Source: Flavobacteriaceae bacterium
GTDB lineage: Bacteria > Bacteroidota > Bacteroidia > Flavobacteriales > Flavobacteriaceae
DNA: 64,000 bases
Assembly (NCBI GenBank): GCA_028279515.1
Contig: JANQNQ010000008.1
Location: 62,001-126,000, forward strand
Direction: 5' to 3'
Below, one piece after another: positions 1-9,120 of the stretch (within the stretch, counting starts at the first letter, position 1; every line of letters starts with the position of its first letter). The translations under genes were made by a program, and so were the position numbers. A model generated the notes under the pieces. The model saw only the letters and a list, made by a program, of their open reading frames with translations, ran no database searches and was not told the DNA's origin.

Positions 1-846
1 GAAGTATATGTCCCTTTTGAGGTAGAATTGGGAGAAGGCATCAAAGTAACCGTCCCAAAGGTCGGTGACAAAAAACACATTGTAGACCTATCAATCCGAA
101 ATGCTAAATTTTATCGTTTAGAGCGCTTAAAGCAAATCAAGGTCACGGATCCTGATCGACACGTCAATCGTATCATGGCACAGATGCAAAAGGATTTGCG
201 TCTTAACGAAGAACCTCGTCATATTGAGTGTTTTGACAACTCGAACATCCAAGGGACCAATCCCGTGGCCGCCTGTGTGGTTTTCAAAAATGGAAAACCC
301 AGTAAAAAGGACTATCGACACTTTAACATTAAGACCGTCGAAGGGCCGGACGATTTTGCTTCGATGGAAGAAGTCGTCTTCAGACGTTATAAAAGATTGT
401 TAGATGAAGAGCAACCTTTGCCGCAATTGATCATCATAGATGGAGGAAAGGGCCAACTTTCATCGGCACTAAAAAGTTTGGATGTGTTAGGCTTGCGCGG
501 AAAAATCGCCATCATCGGAATCGCAAAACGACTCGAAGAGCTATATTACCCAGGAGATTCAATCCCTCTGTACTTAGATAAAAAGTCGGAAACATTGAAG
601 ATCATTCAGCATTTGAGAAATGAAGCACACCGTTTCGGCATCACTTTTCACCGTAACAAAAGAAGCAATGCTGCTTTAAATTCTGAGTTAGAGACCATTC
701 CCGGAATCGGTGAAAAGACAATAGTTGACCTATTAAAGCAGTTTAAATCTGTAAAACGTATAACCGAAGCTTCGCTAGACAGCCTATCAGCTGTTGTCGG
801 AGCTTCAAAGGCACAAAAGATCTATGACCACTACCATGAGAAATAA
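1..846 (+). CDS. uvrC: UvrABC excinuclease subunit C, C-terminal part (5' end outside window)
   Basis: The frame is open from base 1, so the gene begins upstream and about 281 C-terminal residues are seen. UvrC makes the two incisions around bulky DNA lesions during nucleotide excision repair. The visible part contains the RNase H-like endonuclease domain of the 5' incision: acidic residues in CFDNSN and in IIDGGKGQ, and the histidine in RNEAHRFG, match the family's D-D-H triad. It ends with tandem helix-hairpin-helix motifs (IPGIGEKT and the VVGASKAQKI segment) used for DNA binding. The last 11 bases overlap the start of the patatin gene, which suggests translational coupling. The N-terminal GIY-YIG nuclease half is not in the window. 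Confidence 0.96.
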   Translation, partial: EVYVPFEVELGEGIKVTVPKVGDKKHIVDLSIRNAKFYRLERLKQIKVTDPDRHVNRIMAQMQKDLRLNEEPRHIECFDNSNIQGTNPVAACVVFKNGKPSKKDYRHFNIKTVEGPDDFASMEEVVFRRYKRLLDEEQPLPQLIIIDGGKGQLSSALKSLDVLGLRGKIAIIGIAKRLEELYYPGDSIPLYLDKKSETLKIIQHLRNEAHRFGITFHRNKRSNAALNSELETIPGIGEKTIVDLLKQFKSVKRITEASLDSLSAVVGASKAQKIYDHYHEK

Positions 847-3070
847 TAAAGCACTTCTCATAGCACTTTCTATCTGTTGTTTTGCCATGACAACCACCTC
901 ATATGCGCAAGAACAACAAAAAAAAGATGTGAAGGTAGGCCTAGTGCTAAGTGGTGGTGGTGCCAAGGGCCTAGCACATATTGGTGCGCTCAAGGTCATT
1001 GAAGAAGCGGGCATACGCATCGACTATATCGGCGGCACGAGCATGGGCGCCATTGTAGGGGCCTTATATGCTTCAGGCTATTCGGCACATCAACTAGATT
1101 CGATCTTCAATGTCGCTGATTTCGAAAAATTGATTCAGGACGAATTGCCACGATCCGCTAAAACTTTTTATGAAAAAGAAGATGCCGAACGCTACGCACT
1201 GACCCTGCCTTTTGATGATTTCAAAATTTCATTTCCTTCAGCACTTTCAAAAGGGCAAAATGTATACAATCTGTTGGCTCAGCTCACAAGACACGTTAGT
1301 CACATAGAAGATTTCAATGAGCTTCCGATTCCGTTTTTTTGTGTGGCCACCGACATTGAAAAGGGAAAACCGGTTATTCTAAACAAAGGATACCTGGCCG
1401 AAGCTATCGTTGCCAGCGGAGCATTTCCTTCATTGTTTGAACCTGTAGATATAGACGGCACTTTGTTGATCGATGGTGGTGTTACCAACAACTATCCTAT
1501 TGATGAAGTAAAGGCCATGGGTGCCGACATCATCATCGGAGTCGATGTACAAGATGCCTTGCTGGATCGTGAAACCTTGAACTCTGCTCCAGAAATCCTG
1601 CTACAGATCAACAATTATCGTACGGTCGAAGCAATGGTAGAAAAGTCAAAAAAGACCGACCTCTATATCAAACCAGACATCACTGACTTCTCGGTCATCT
1701 CTTTTGATCAAGGTCGAAATATCATCGATAATGGCGAAGAGGCAGCGCGTGCCAAATTGCGCTCGCTTACTGGCATTGCCCAACAACAAGCCCCGTCGGC
1801 TCCAAGAGAAAAAATAGACGCCATCACTGATGAAATCTTTATCAATGACATTAAGATAAACGGAAACGACCGCTATACCCGTGCTTATGTACGTGGAAAA
1901 CTTCGATTTAAAACTCCAAGCATGGTGAGCTTTCAAAAATTGAATGAAGGTATCAGTAACCTATCGGCTACTGGAAACTTCAAGGGCATTCGCTATCGAT
2001 TTAACAACACCCCTCTCGGAAATCAATTGGCCTTGGACCTCGAAGAAAAAAAGAACACCACCTTTTTAAGGCTGGGGGTTCACTATGATGATCTTTACAA
2101 AAGTGCTGGATTGGTAAATATCACGAAAAAAAGACTGTTGGCCGACAACGATGTGGCTTCACTAGATCTCATTCTCGGTGACAATCCACGTTATAATTTT
2201 GAATATTACATCGACAAAGGATTCTATTGGAGTATCGGACTCCGTTCTCGATACAATAGCTTTGAGAAAGGAGTTGATTTTGACCTCTTTCAGGATGCAG
2301 CCATTGAAGCAGAGATCAATAACATCAACATCGACTACGAAGATTTCACCAATCAGTTTTACCTACAAACGGTGCTTCGAGAAGAGTTCGCCTTTGGTAT
2401 TGGGGCTGAGCACAAGCGCTTGAAGATAAGTTCTGAGACCATCGTTGAACGGGAAGAGGAGGAAACCTACTTCGAGAAAAGCGACTTCATCAGCGCCTTT
2501 GGTTTTTTGAAATTAGACACCTATGACAATCGCTATTTCCCAAGAAAAGGGGTCTATTTTGACGGAGATTTGCATTGGTACCTTCATTCGTCTGACTTTA
2601 CAAAGCAGTTTAACCAGTTTGCACTAGCAAAAGCCAAGATCGGTTATGCGACGACCTTCTTTGATGCTCTTACCCTGCGTCTAGAATCAGAAGGTGGTTT
2701 TAAAATAGGACAGACCGAGTTGCGTTCGCTAGACTTCATCCTCGGTGGGTATGGCAATAATTTTGTCAATAACATCATTCCCTTCTACGGATACGACTAC
2801 TTGAGCTTTGGAGGGGACAGTTTCGTGAAAGGCACCATCACATTGGATTATGAGATCTTTCCAAAAAACCACATCAATTTCGTGGCAAACTATGCCAACG
2901 CAGCTGACAATATTTTTGACGATGGCGAATGGTTTACCACTCCTAATTTTTCAGGATATGCCATAGGTTATGGGCTCGAAACATTTATTGGCCCCATTGA
3001 AGCAAAGTACTCTTGGTCTCCTGAAAATGATGATGGCCGTTTTTTCTTCACATTGGGCTTCTGGTTCTAA
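836..3070 (+). CDS. Patatin-like phospholipase with C-terminal outer-membrane barrel
   Basis: A lipid acyl hydrolase joined to an outer-membrane barrel, 744 aa. The ATG at 836 is chosen over the upstream in-frame ATGs at 794 and 824 because it directly begins a signal peptide (residues 1-24, ending SYA-Q). The patatin core shows the oxyanion loop GGGAKG (residues 40-45), the nucleophile elbow GTSMG with Ser69, and the catalytic Asp213 in DGG, so the Ser-Asp dyad is complete. Residues of about 330-410 look like a POTRA-type domain. The rest is beta-strand rich and ends in Phe, as in Omp85/surface-antigen barrels. The layout resembles type Vd (PlpD-like) proteins: it may expose or tether the lipase at the surface. 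Native substrate unknown. It overlaps uvrC by 11 bp. Confidence 0.9.
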   Translation: MRNNKALLIALSICCFAMTTTSYAQEQQKKDVKVGLVLSGGGAKGLAHIGALKVIEEAGIRIDYIGGTSMGAIVGALYASGYSAHQLDSIFNVADFEKLIQDELPRSAKTFYEKEDAERYALTLPFDDFKISFPSALSKGQNVYNLLAQLTRHVSHIEDFNELPIPFFCVATDIEKGKPVILNKGYLAEAIVASGAFPSLFEPVDIDGTLLIDGGVTNNYPIDEVKAMGADIIIGVDVQDALLDRETLNSAPEILLQINNYRTVEAMVEKSKKTDLYIKPDITDFSVISFDQGRNIIDNGEEAARAKLRSLTGIAQQQAPSAPREKIDAITDEIFINDIKINGNDRYTRAYVRGKLRFKTPSMVSFQKLNEGISNLSATGNFKGIRYRFNNTPLGNQLALDLEEKKNTTFLRLGVHYDDLYKSAGLVNITKKRLLADNDVASLDLILGDNPRYNFEYYIDKGFYWSIGLRSRYNSFEKGVDFDLFQDAAIEAEINNINIDYEDFTNQFYLQTVLREEFAFGIGAEHKRLKISSETIVEREEEETYFEKSDFISAFGFLKLDTYDNRYFPRKGVYFDGDLHWYLHSSDFTKQFNQFALAKAKIGYATTFFDALTLRLESEGGFKIGQTELRSLDFILGGYGNNFVNNIIPFYGYDYLSFGGDSFVKGTITLDYEIFPKNHINFVANYANAADNIFDDGEWFTTPNFSGYAIGYGLETFIGPIEAKYSWSPENDDGRFFFTLGFWF

Positions 3071-3282
3071 GCAGTTACCGTTCAACATACAACTTGTTCA
3101 AATATTTACGATATTTGTGGTATGAGCACGCTTTTTTGGACAGAGCGATTGATATTCCTTCATTATCTTATGAAGCGAAACCCTGAATAAAAGCATACTG
3201 ACACTGGATGAGCAATCAGTGCCAACGATGCTATCTGGTTGTGAACAAAGACTTTTATTTCTAATCTTCAAAATCAGCGCAT

Positions 3283-4440
3283 ATGCCTTTTTATCATAAA
3301 CTGGGAAAAATTCCACATAAAAGACACACCATTTTCCGTAAACCAAATGGCGACCTCTATTATGAGCAACTATTTGGAACTATTGGTTTCGACGGAATGT
3401 ACTCTAATATCTATCACGAGCACAGACCCACACAGGTCAAAGAAATCAAAAGACAGTATAACGTTGCTCCAAAAGTGGCGAAGGCCAACAACATGCAATC
3501 GTTTCGCTTTAGAGGATTTCAAGTACCGCCTGAGGCCGATTTTCTCGAAAGTAGAAAAGTGGTGCTTACCAACAGTGATTGTAACATCATTTTGGCGGCC
3601 CCACAACAATCTACAAGAGACTACTTTTACAAGAATACCGATGCCGACGAATTGATATTCATTCATAAAGGAAGCGGAAAGTTAAGAACCATGCTCGGAA
3701 ATCTCGATTTCAAATATGGGGATTACTTACTGGTTCCGAGAGGCATTATCTATAAGATCGACTTTGACACCGAAGACAACCGTTTGTTCATCGTCGAGTC
3801 CTATCGCCCGATATATACACCCAAGCGTTACAGAAATTGGTTTGGACAACTATTAGAGCATTCTCCTTTTTGCGAGCGCGACCTTCGAAGACCCGAAGAG
3901 TTAGAGACGTACGACGAAAAGGGAGATTTCTTGATCAAGATCAAAAAACAGGACGAGATCTTCGATATGGTCTATGCCACGCATCCTTTTGATGTGGTGG
4001 GTTATGACGGCTTCAATTATCCATACGCCTTTTCGATCCACGATTTCGAACCGATCACAGGACGTATTCACCAACCACCACCGGTACATCAGACTTTTGA
4101 GACCGATGCTTTTGTGGTATGCTCTTTTTGCCCAAGGCTTTATGACTACCATCCAGAAAGCATTCCGGCACCCTATAATCACAGCAATATAGATAGTGAT
4201 GAAGTACTTTACTATGTTGATGGTGATTTCATGAGTAGAAATGACATAGAAGCGGGACATATTTCTCTGCATCCTGCAGGAATTCCGCACGGACCGCATC
4301 CCGGCGCAGTAGAACGAAGCATCGGGCAGACAGAAACTGAAGAACTGGCGGTGATGGTAGACACCTTTAAGCCTCTACAGGTCACCGAAGAAGCTATGAA
4401 AATTGCAGACGAAGATTACTTCAAGTCTTGGCTAGAGTAA
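3283..4440 (+). CDS. hmgA: Homogentisate 1,2-dioxygenase
   Basis: An Fe(II) ring-cleaving dioxygenase that converts homogentisate to maleylacetoacetate in tyrosine and phenylalanine degradation; cytoplasmic. At 385 aa it is of the shorter bacterial type. The cupin-like C-terminal half contains His300 in the NHSNIDSDE segment and His336 in IPHGPH, which fit the iron-binding His/Glu and His positions of the family. I inferred these by motif, not by alignment. The next gene, hppD, makes its substrate, so gene order supports the call. A 212-bp gap precedes the gene and I found no convincing promoter or terminator in it. Maleylacetoacetate isomerase and fumarylacetoacetase are not in the window. 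Confidence 0.94.
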   Translation: MPFYHKLGKIPHKRHTIFRKPNGDLYYEQLFGTIGFDGMYSNIYHEHRPTQVKEIKRQYNVAPKVAKANNMQSFRFRGFQVPPEADFLESRKVVLTNSDCNIILAAPQQSTRDYFYKNTDADELIFIHKGSGKLRTMLGNLDFKYGDYLLVPRGIIYKIDFDTEDNRLFIVESYRPIYTPKRYRNWFGQLLEHSPFCERDLRRPEELETYDEKGDFLIKIKKQDEIFDMVYATHPFDVVGYDGFNYPYAFSIHDFEPITGRIHQPPPVHQTFETDAFVVCSFCPRLYDYHPESIPAPYNHSNIDSDEVLYYVDGDFMSRNDIEAGHISLHPAGIPHGPHPGAVERSIGQTETEELAVMVDTFKPLQVTEEAMKIADEDYFKSWLE

Positions 4441-4574
4441 TTTTATGATGCATGATACTATGAAGAATCGAATAGACATAACATTTCATGTGCGAGCCAT
4501 GTGGTAAGTTGCTTTGAACACTTCAAACAATCAAAGTTAATTATTCACAAATCGTAACATTAAAACACAATAAA

Positions 4575-5714
4575 ATGGCAACAGATACAAGCTCAATGAA
4601 ATTAGAAAAAGTGGCTCCTTCAGCAGAAGATTTTCTTCCTTTGTTAGGAACCGACTATGTAGAATTATATGTAGGAAACGCCAAACAAGCAGCACATTAT
4701 TACCAATCAGCATGGGGGTTTCAGCCTTTGGCATATGCAGGACTAGAAACCGGAATGAAAGACCGCGTGTCTTATGTGCTTCAGCAAGATAAGATCAGAC
4801 TAATACTTACCTCTCCTTTAGAGTCGGGCGGAGACATCAATCGCCATATCGACGCCCATGGAGATGGTGTAAAAGCCGTTGCGCTCTGGGTCGATGACGC
4901 CACCAAGAGTTATCAGGAAACGGTAAGCCGAGGAGCAGAGTCCTATATGGAACCAAAAACCATCAAGGATGAAGATGGTGAAGTTGTGCTTTCTGGAATT
5001 CATACCTATGGAGAAACCGTTCATATTTTCGTAGAACGTAAAAACTACCATGGCGTTTTCATGCCAGGTTACCAAGAGTGGAAAACTGATTACAATCCAG
5101 AGCCTGTAGGACTCAAGTACATCGATCACATGGTAGGTAATGTAGGATGGAATGAGATGAACAAATGGTGCGAGTTCTACGCAAAGGTCATGGGCTTTGC
5201 TCAGTTGATCTCTTTCGATGACAATGACATCTCAACCGAATATACCGCGCTCATGAGTAAAGTGATGAGCAATGGTAACGGTCGCATCAAATTCCCAATC
5301 AACGAACCTGCCGAAGGACGTAAAAAGTCACAAATCGAAGAATACATCGATTTTTATAACGGTGCGGGAGTACAACACATTGCAGTCGCTACCGACAACA
5401 TCATTGAAACAGTTACTCAATTAAAAGCTCGCGGCGTAGAATTTTTGTACGTTCCTGAGAACTATTATGACACCGTATTGGATCGTGTTGGTGAAATCGA
5501 TGAAGACCTAGAGCCACTCAAAGAATTAGGCATCTTGATCGATCGTGATGACGAAGGATATTTGTTACAGCTTTTCACCAAGCCTGTTTTGGACAGACCG
5601 ACCATGTTTTTCGAGATCATTCAGCGAAAAGGAGCTCAATCGTTCGGAAAAGGGAACTTTAAAGCCCTATTTGAGGCCATAGAACGAGAGCAAGAAATGC
5701 GAGGTACATTATAA
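4575..5714 (+). CDS. hppD: 4-hydroxyphenylpyruvate dioxygenase
   Basis: Converts 4-hydroxyphenylpyruvate to homogentisate, with decarboxylation and a side-chain shift; non-heme Fe(II), cytoplasmic. At 379 aa it shows two vicinal-oxygen-chelate (VOC/glyoxalase-fold) halves. The iron ligands expected for the family are visible: His185 in YIDHMVGNV, His268 in VQHIAVATDNI and Glu347 in FFEIIQR. It lies 134 bp downstream of hmgA on the same strand, and the two encode consecutive steps of tyrosine catabolism. A 312-bp gap holding a probable small RNA gene follows. The ATG at 4575 is preceded by an A-rich stretch, as is usual for these bacteria. Confidence 0.97.
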   Translation: MATDTSSMKLEKVAPSAEDFLPLLGTDYVELYVGNAKQAAHYYQSAWGFQPLAYAGLETGMKDRVSYVLQQDKIRLILTSPLESGGDINRHIDAHGDGVKAVALWVDDATKSYQETVSRGAESYMEPKTIKDEDGEVVLSGIHTYGETVHIFVERKNYHGVFMPGYQEWKTDYNPEPVGLKYIDHMVGNVGWNEMNKWCEFYAKVMGFAQLISFDDNDISTEYTALMSKVMSNGNGRIKFPINEPAEGRKKSQIEEYIDFYNGAGVQHIAVATDNIIETVTQLKARGVEFLYVPENYYDTVLDRVGEIDEDLEPLKELGILIDRDDEGYLLQLFTKPVLDRPTMFFEIIQRKGAQSFGKGNFKALFEAIEREQEMRGTL

Positions 5715-5800
5715 AATTGATGAATCTTTGAGGATTTCGCAATAAACGAATTGCCACCTTAACAACTTGAAAGCCTTTGCGTTAAAGTTTATTATTATGC

Positions 5801-5830
5801 TTGCACAGCAAAAAAGTTGCCATACATTTG
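5801..5830 (+). promoter_or_regulatory. Bacteroidota-type promoter of a probable small RNA
   Basis: TTG at 5801-5803, then exactly 19 bases, then TACATTTG at 5823-5830. This is a full match to the -33 TTG / -7 TAnnTTTG promoter of the phylum. Transcription should start near 5835. No ORF begins in the following 100 bases; a terminator follows instead. Confidence 0.75.
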
Positions 5831-5834
5831 CCCT

Positions 5835-5938
5835 CGCAAAAGCGGGTGGTTCCCTTTTGCAACTTTAAGTAAAGTTTTCATAATTTAAAGTTTTGGTTGG
5901 TTAATGAATTAGCTCGGTCGTAAGACCGGGCTTTTTTG
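5835..5938 (+). ncRNA. Candidate small RNA, about 105 nt, family not recognised
   Basis: This interval runs from the predicted start of the promoter at 5801-5830 to a strong intrinsic terminator. It opens with a stem made by GCAAAAG and CTTTTGC around a GC-rich loop, has a short AACTTTA/TAAAGTT stem, and ends in the terminator hairpin. No ORF with a plausible start lies inside. Promoter, structured body and terminator together suggest an independent RNA gene rather than the leader of the DUF3108 gene, because the terminator is nearly 90 bases before that start codon. I cannot assign it to a known RNA family from memory. Confidence 0.55.
5911..5938 (+). terminator. Intrinsic terminator of the candidate small RNA
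   Basis: The nine-pair stem AGCTCGGTC/GACCGGGCT with loop GTAA is followed by six T. It could also end read-through from hppD. Confidence 0.85.
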
Positions 5939-5975
5939 TTAGCCGTTTCGTTTTTGGAACGGTAATTGACTATAC

Positions 5976-5993
5976 AATAATGTTAACATTATT
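5976..5993. promoter_or_regulatory. Perfect 18-bp palindrome, possible operator
   Basis: AATAATGTTAACATTATT is identical to its reverse complement. It lies 33 bp before the DUF3108 start, at the head of the DUF3108-kynA-M23-pgi run. A dimeric repressor site would look like this, but an AT-rich palindrome can also arise by chance. Confidence 0.35.
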
Positions 5994-6026
5994 TTGTTAT
6001 TGATTTTACTATTTTTATAACCTACT

Positions 6027-6857
6027 ATGAACGTTATGAAACGAGTTGTATACACCCTATGTTTTTTTATGGCTTTGGTCGTTTTTGGTCAATCAGACAC
6101 AACGTCCAACGCAACCCCGACTTATGCCTCAAAGCCAACAGCTAAAAAAGAAGCCTTTAAAACAGGCGAATGGTTCCAGTTTAGAATACACTATGGTATT
6201 TTCAACGCAAGTTATGCTACGCTGGAAGTAAAAGATTCCTGGCTTAACAATAAGCCTGTATATCATGTTGTTGGAAAAGGAAGAACCACAGGATTGGCAC
6301 GTCTTTTCTTTAAGGTCGACGACAATTACGAAAGTTATTTTGATAAGAAGAATGGACAGCCCTATCGTTTTATCAGAAAGATCGATGAAGGCGGCCATAC
6401 CAAAGATATCGAGATCAATTTTGATCATGCCGAAAAGAAAGCACATGTAAATAATAAGAAGCACAATAAACAAAAGAGCTTTACAATCAAGGACAATGTG
6501 CAAGACATGATCTCGGCCTTTTACTACTTACGAAACAACTATGACGTAAGTGACCTAAAGAAAGGAGAGTCGATCGAACTAAACATGTTCTTTGATGACG
6601 AAAATTTCAAGTTCCGATTAAAATTCTTGGGCAAAGAGGTTCTCAAGACTAAATTTGGCAAGGTCGATTGCTTAAAATTTAGACCATATGTGCAAGCCGG
6701 AAGAGTGTTTAAAGAGCAAGAAAGCTTAACTTTGTGGGTCTCTGATGACGACAATAAGATACCATTACGAATAAAAGCCGATCTAGCAATAGGGTCACTA
6801 AAGGCAGACCTGCATGCGTACAAAGGACTCAAAAATCCTTTCTACATAAAATTTTAA
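6027..6857 (+). CDS. DUF3108-domain exported protein
   Basis: A 276-aa protein with a signal peptide (hydrophobic residues of about 6-20, likely cut after VFGQ). The rest resembles DUF3108 proteins: predicted periplasmic beta-sandwich proteins of unknown role, widespread in Bacteroidota. The recognisable features are an N-terminal EAFKTGEWFQFRIHYG segment and a C-terminal ADLAIGSLKADL segment. An alternative start is the second Met at 6036. Only 3 bp separate it from kynA, so the two are probably co-transcribed, but no functional link to tryptophan breakdown can be seen. A perfect palindrome lies just upstream and may regulate this run of genes. Confidence 0.85.
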   Translation: MNVMKRVVYTLCFFMALVVFGQSDTTSNATPTYASKPTAKKEAFKTGEWFQFRIHYGIFNASYATLEVKDSWLNNKPVYHVVGKGRTTGLARLFFKVDDNYESYFDKKNGQPYRFIRKIDEGGHTKDIEINFDHAEKKAHVNNKKHNKQKSFTIKDNVQDMISAFYYLRNNYDVSDLKKGESIELNMFFDDENFKFRLKFLGKEVLKTKFGKVDCLKFRPYVQAGRVFKEQESLTLWVSDDDNKIPLRIKADLAIGSLKADLHAYKGLKNPFYIKF

Positions 6858-6860
6858 CCT

Positions 6861-7835
6861 ATGGAAATACCGCCTGAAATTGCGCTGAGAATTGAAAAAC
6901 TGGATAAAAAATTCAAGAATTCTGGTCAAGATCTCGGCTCTTATTTAGACGGACTCCTACACCAACGGTATCTTACTTATTGGGATTATATCCACCTTGA
7001 CACCTTGTTGAGCCTACAGATCCCGAGAACGTATTTCCCTGATGAAGAGATCTTCATCATGTACCATCAGATTACCGAGCTTTACTTCAAGCTGATCATT
7101 CACGAGCAGAAACAGATCATTGATGATAAGCTTCAAACCGCCGAGTTCTTCACCCAACGAATCACGCGGATCAATAATTATTTCAAAGCATTGATCTCTT
7201 CCTTTGAGATCATGATCAATGGGATGGAGCGCCAACAATTCTTAGACTACAGAATGTCGTTGCTTCCTGCCAGCGGATTTCAATCTGCACAATATCGCAT
7301 GATCGAGTTTTACTCGACGCCCATGGAAAATCTGGTGCATCACTCGGTAAGAGATCAATTCAGCTCAAAAAATTCGCTCGATGATCTCTACGAGAACGTC
7401 TATTGGAAAAAAGGAGCCACTGACACGGCCACGGGTGAAAAAACATTGACCTTAAAACAATTCGAATACCGTTACACACCTCGCTTTATGCGTATTGCCA
7501 ACGAGGTGAAAGAATCTACCATCTACCATAAATACCTGTTACTCCCCCAAGAAGTAAAACAAGATAAGAACCTTATAAAAGCACTAAAGGCCTTGGACCA
7601 AAACGCCAATATCAATTGGCCTTTGATGCATATGGGATCCGCCTATCGCTATTTGCGAAAGGACAAAAAAAATGCAATCGACGCCACCGGAGGCACCAAC
7701 TGGAAAGATTATCTTCCACCGAGTTTTCAAAAGATCATCTTTTTTCCTGAAATTTGGAGTGCCGAAGAGCAGAAAGACTGGGGCAAGCAATGGGTAGAGC
7801 ATATTTTTAATCCTGATAATTCAAAAACACCTTGA
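6861..7835 (+). CDS. kynA: Tryptophan 2,3-dioxygenase
   Basis: A heme dioxygenase that opens the indole ring of L-tryptophan to give N-formylkynurenine, the first step of the kynurenine pathway; cytoplasmic. The 324-aa protein shows family hallmarks: His69 in FIMYHQITELYFKL (distal pocket), the block around Arg131 with LPASGFQSAQ, His257 in WPLMHMGS as probable proximal heme ligand, and ATGGTNW at 275-281, matching the family's substrate-loop motif. Its stop codon overlaps the TTG start of the next gene. With hmgA and hppD nearby, the region concentrates aromatic amino acid catabolism. Kynurenine formamidase and kynureninase are not in the window. Confidence 0.95.
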   Translation: MEIPPEIALRIEKLDKKFKNSGQDLGSYLDGLLHQRYLTYWDYIHLDTLLSLQIPRTYFPDEEIFIMYHQITELYFKLIIHEQKQIIDDKLQTAEFFTQRITRINNYFKALISSFEIMINGMERQQFLDYRMSLLPASGFQSAQYRMIEFYSTPMENLVHHSVRDQFSSKNSLDDLYENVYWKKGATDTATGEKTLTLKQFEYRYTPRFMRIANEVKESTIYHKYLLLPQEVKQDKNLIKALKALDQNANINWPLMHMGSAYRYLRKDKKNAIDATGGTNWKDYLPPSFQKIIFFPEIWSAEEQKDWGKQWVEHIFNPDNSKTP

Positions 7836-9115
7836 GAAAAATTGTGATGATGCTGTCGGTACTGTTAGCAGTAACCGCCTGTAAGAAAGAGAAAGAAGAA
7901 GAGCATCCAATTGTTGAAGAAACGATCGTCGAAGAACCCATCGAAATGATCGAGTTTGGGTTCAACCTCAATGATTATGTGGTTTTAAACGATACAGTTC
8001 GGTCTGGTGATAGCTTCGGAAAGATCCTGTTAGAGAACAATGTTGACTACCCTACCATTGCCAACATCTCCACTACAGTAAAAGATACCTTTGACGTACG
8101 TCGTATCAATGTCGGAAAACCATTTACGCTACTGAAATCCAAGGACACGTCTGAAACGGCGCAGGTATTTATTTACCAGCACAACCGTGTGGACTATACT
8201 GTTGTTGATTTTAGAGACAGCATCGTGCAAGCCTATAAAGAAAGCAAGCCAATCACCATCGTTAAAAAAGAAGCATCTGGAGAAATCGTTAGCTCACTAT
8301 CTGAAGCGATCGAGTCTCAGAACCTAAGCTACACCATGGTCAATGACCTGTCTGACATCTATGCTTGGACCATTGACTTCTTTAGATTGCAAAAAGGTGA
8401 CAAATTCAAGGTAATCTACAATCAACGCTATCTTAACGACAGCATCAATGTGGGTATCGAAAATATTGAAGCCGCCTATTTTGAACACAACGGAAAACCT
8501 TTTTACGCCTTCGAATTTAAAACGGATAGCATCAAAGGCATTATCGATTACTTTGATGAAGAGGCCAAAAACTTACGCCGTGCTTTTTTGAAAGCCCCTG
8601 TTCAATTTAGCCGAATCTCATCACGCTACAACCTGAGAAGAAAGATTCGTTTATACGGTAGAGTGAAGCCGCATCGTGGTACTGATTTTGCTGCACCCGT
8701 CGGAACCGAGATCATGGCCACGGCCAATGGTACCGTTGTAAAGGCAAGTTACACCCGTGGAAACGGGAATTATGTAAAAATCAAACACAATAGCACCTAT
8801 AGTACTCAGTACCTGCACATGAAAAAACGTAAGGTGCGTGTGGGAGACCATGTAAAGCAAGGTGACGTCATTGGATGGGTAGGGATGACAGGATACACTT
8901 CGGGGCCTCATGTTTGCTACCGCTTCTGGAAAAATGGAAAACAAGTAGATCCATTTCGACAAAAACTTCCTGATGCCGATCCCATAGACGAAGAACTGAA
9001 AGAGAAATTTCTGGATTATATCATTCCTATAAAACAACAACTGGACAGCATTCCTTTTCAAGAAATTGCACCTCCAGAAGACAATCCCGAACCATTGATC
9101 ACTTCAATAAACTAA
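7832..9115 (+). CDS. M23-family peptidase lipoprotein with altered HxH motif
   Basis: A probable envelope-anchored peptidoglycan endopeptidase or division/morphogenesis factor, 427 aa. The start is TTG at 7832, overlapping the kynA stop; it gives a short lipoprotein signal ending AVTAC (Cys17). Residues of about 45-115 resemble a LysM/OapA-type wall-binding region. The M23 domain holds His281 and Asp285 (HRGTD), His329 (YLHM) and His360. The last zinc ligand, normally His in HxH, is Cys362 (GPHVCYRF). As far as I recall, this form recurs in Bacteroidota homologues. Activity could therefore be changed or lost. Pgi follows 5 bp after the stop. Confidence 0.88.
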   Translation: MRKIVMMLSVLLAVTACKKEKEEEHPIVEETIVEEPIEMIEFGFNLNDYVVLNDTVRSGDSFGKILLENNVDYPTIANISTTVKDTFDVRRINVGKPFTLLKSKDTSETAQVFIYQHNRVDYTVVDFRDSIVQAYKESKPITIVKKEASGEIVSSLSEAIESQNLSYTMVNDLSDIYAWTIDFFRLQKGDKFKVIYNQRYLNDSINVGIENIEAAYFEHNGKPFYAFEFKTDSIKGIIDYFDEEAKNLRRAFLKAPVQFSRISSRYNLRRKIRLYGRVKPHRGTDFAAPVGTEIMATANGTVVKASYTRGNGNYVKIKHNSTYSTQYLHMKKRKVRVGDHVKQGDVIGWVGMTGYTSGPHVCYRFWKNGKQVDPFRQKLPDADPIDEELKEKFLDYIIPIKQQLDSIPFQEIAPPEDNPEPLITSIN

Positions 9116-9120
9116 CAACC

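Noticed and set aside
3071-3282. Promoter for hmgA from a GATATTTG box at 3110-3117
   Set aside because: The nearest TTG is only 13 bp away and the first base of the box mismatches.
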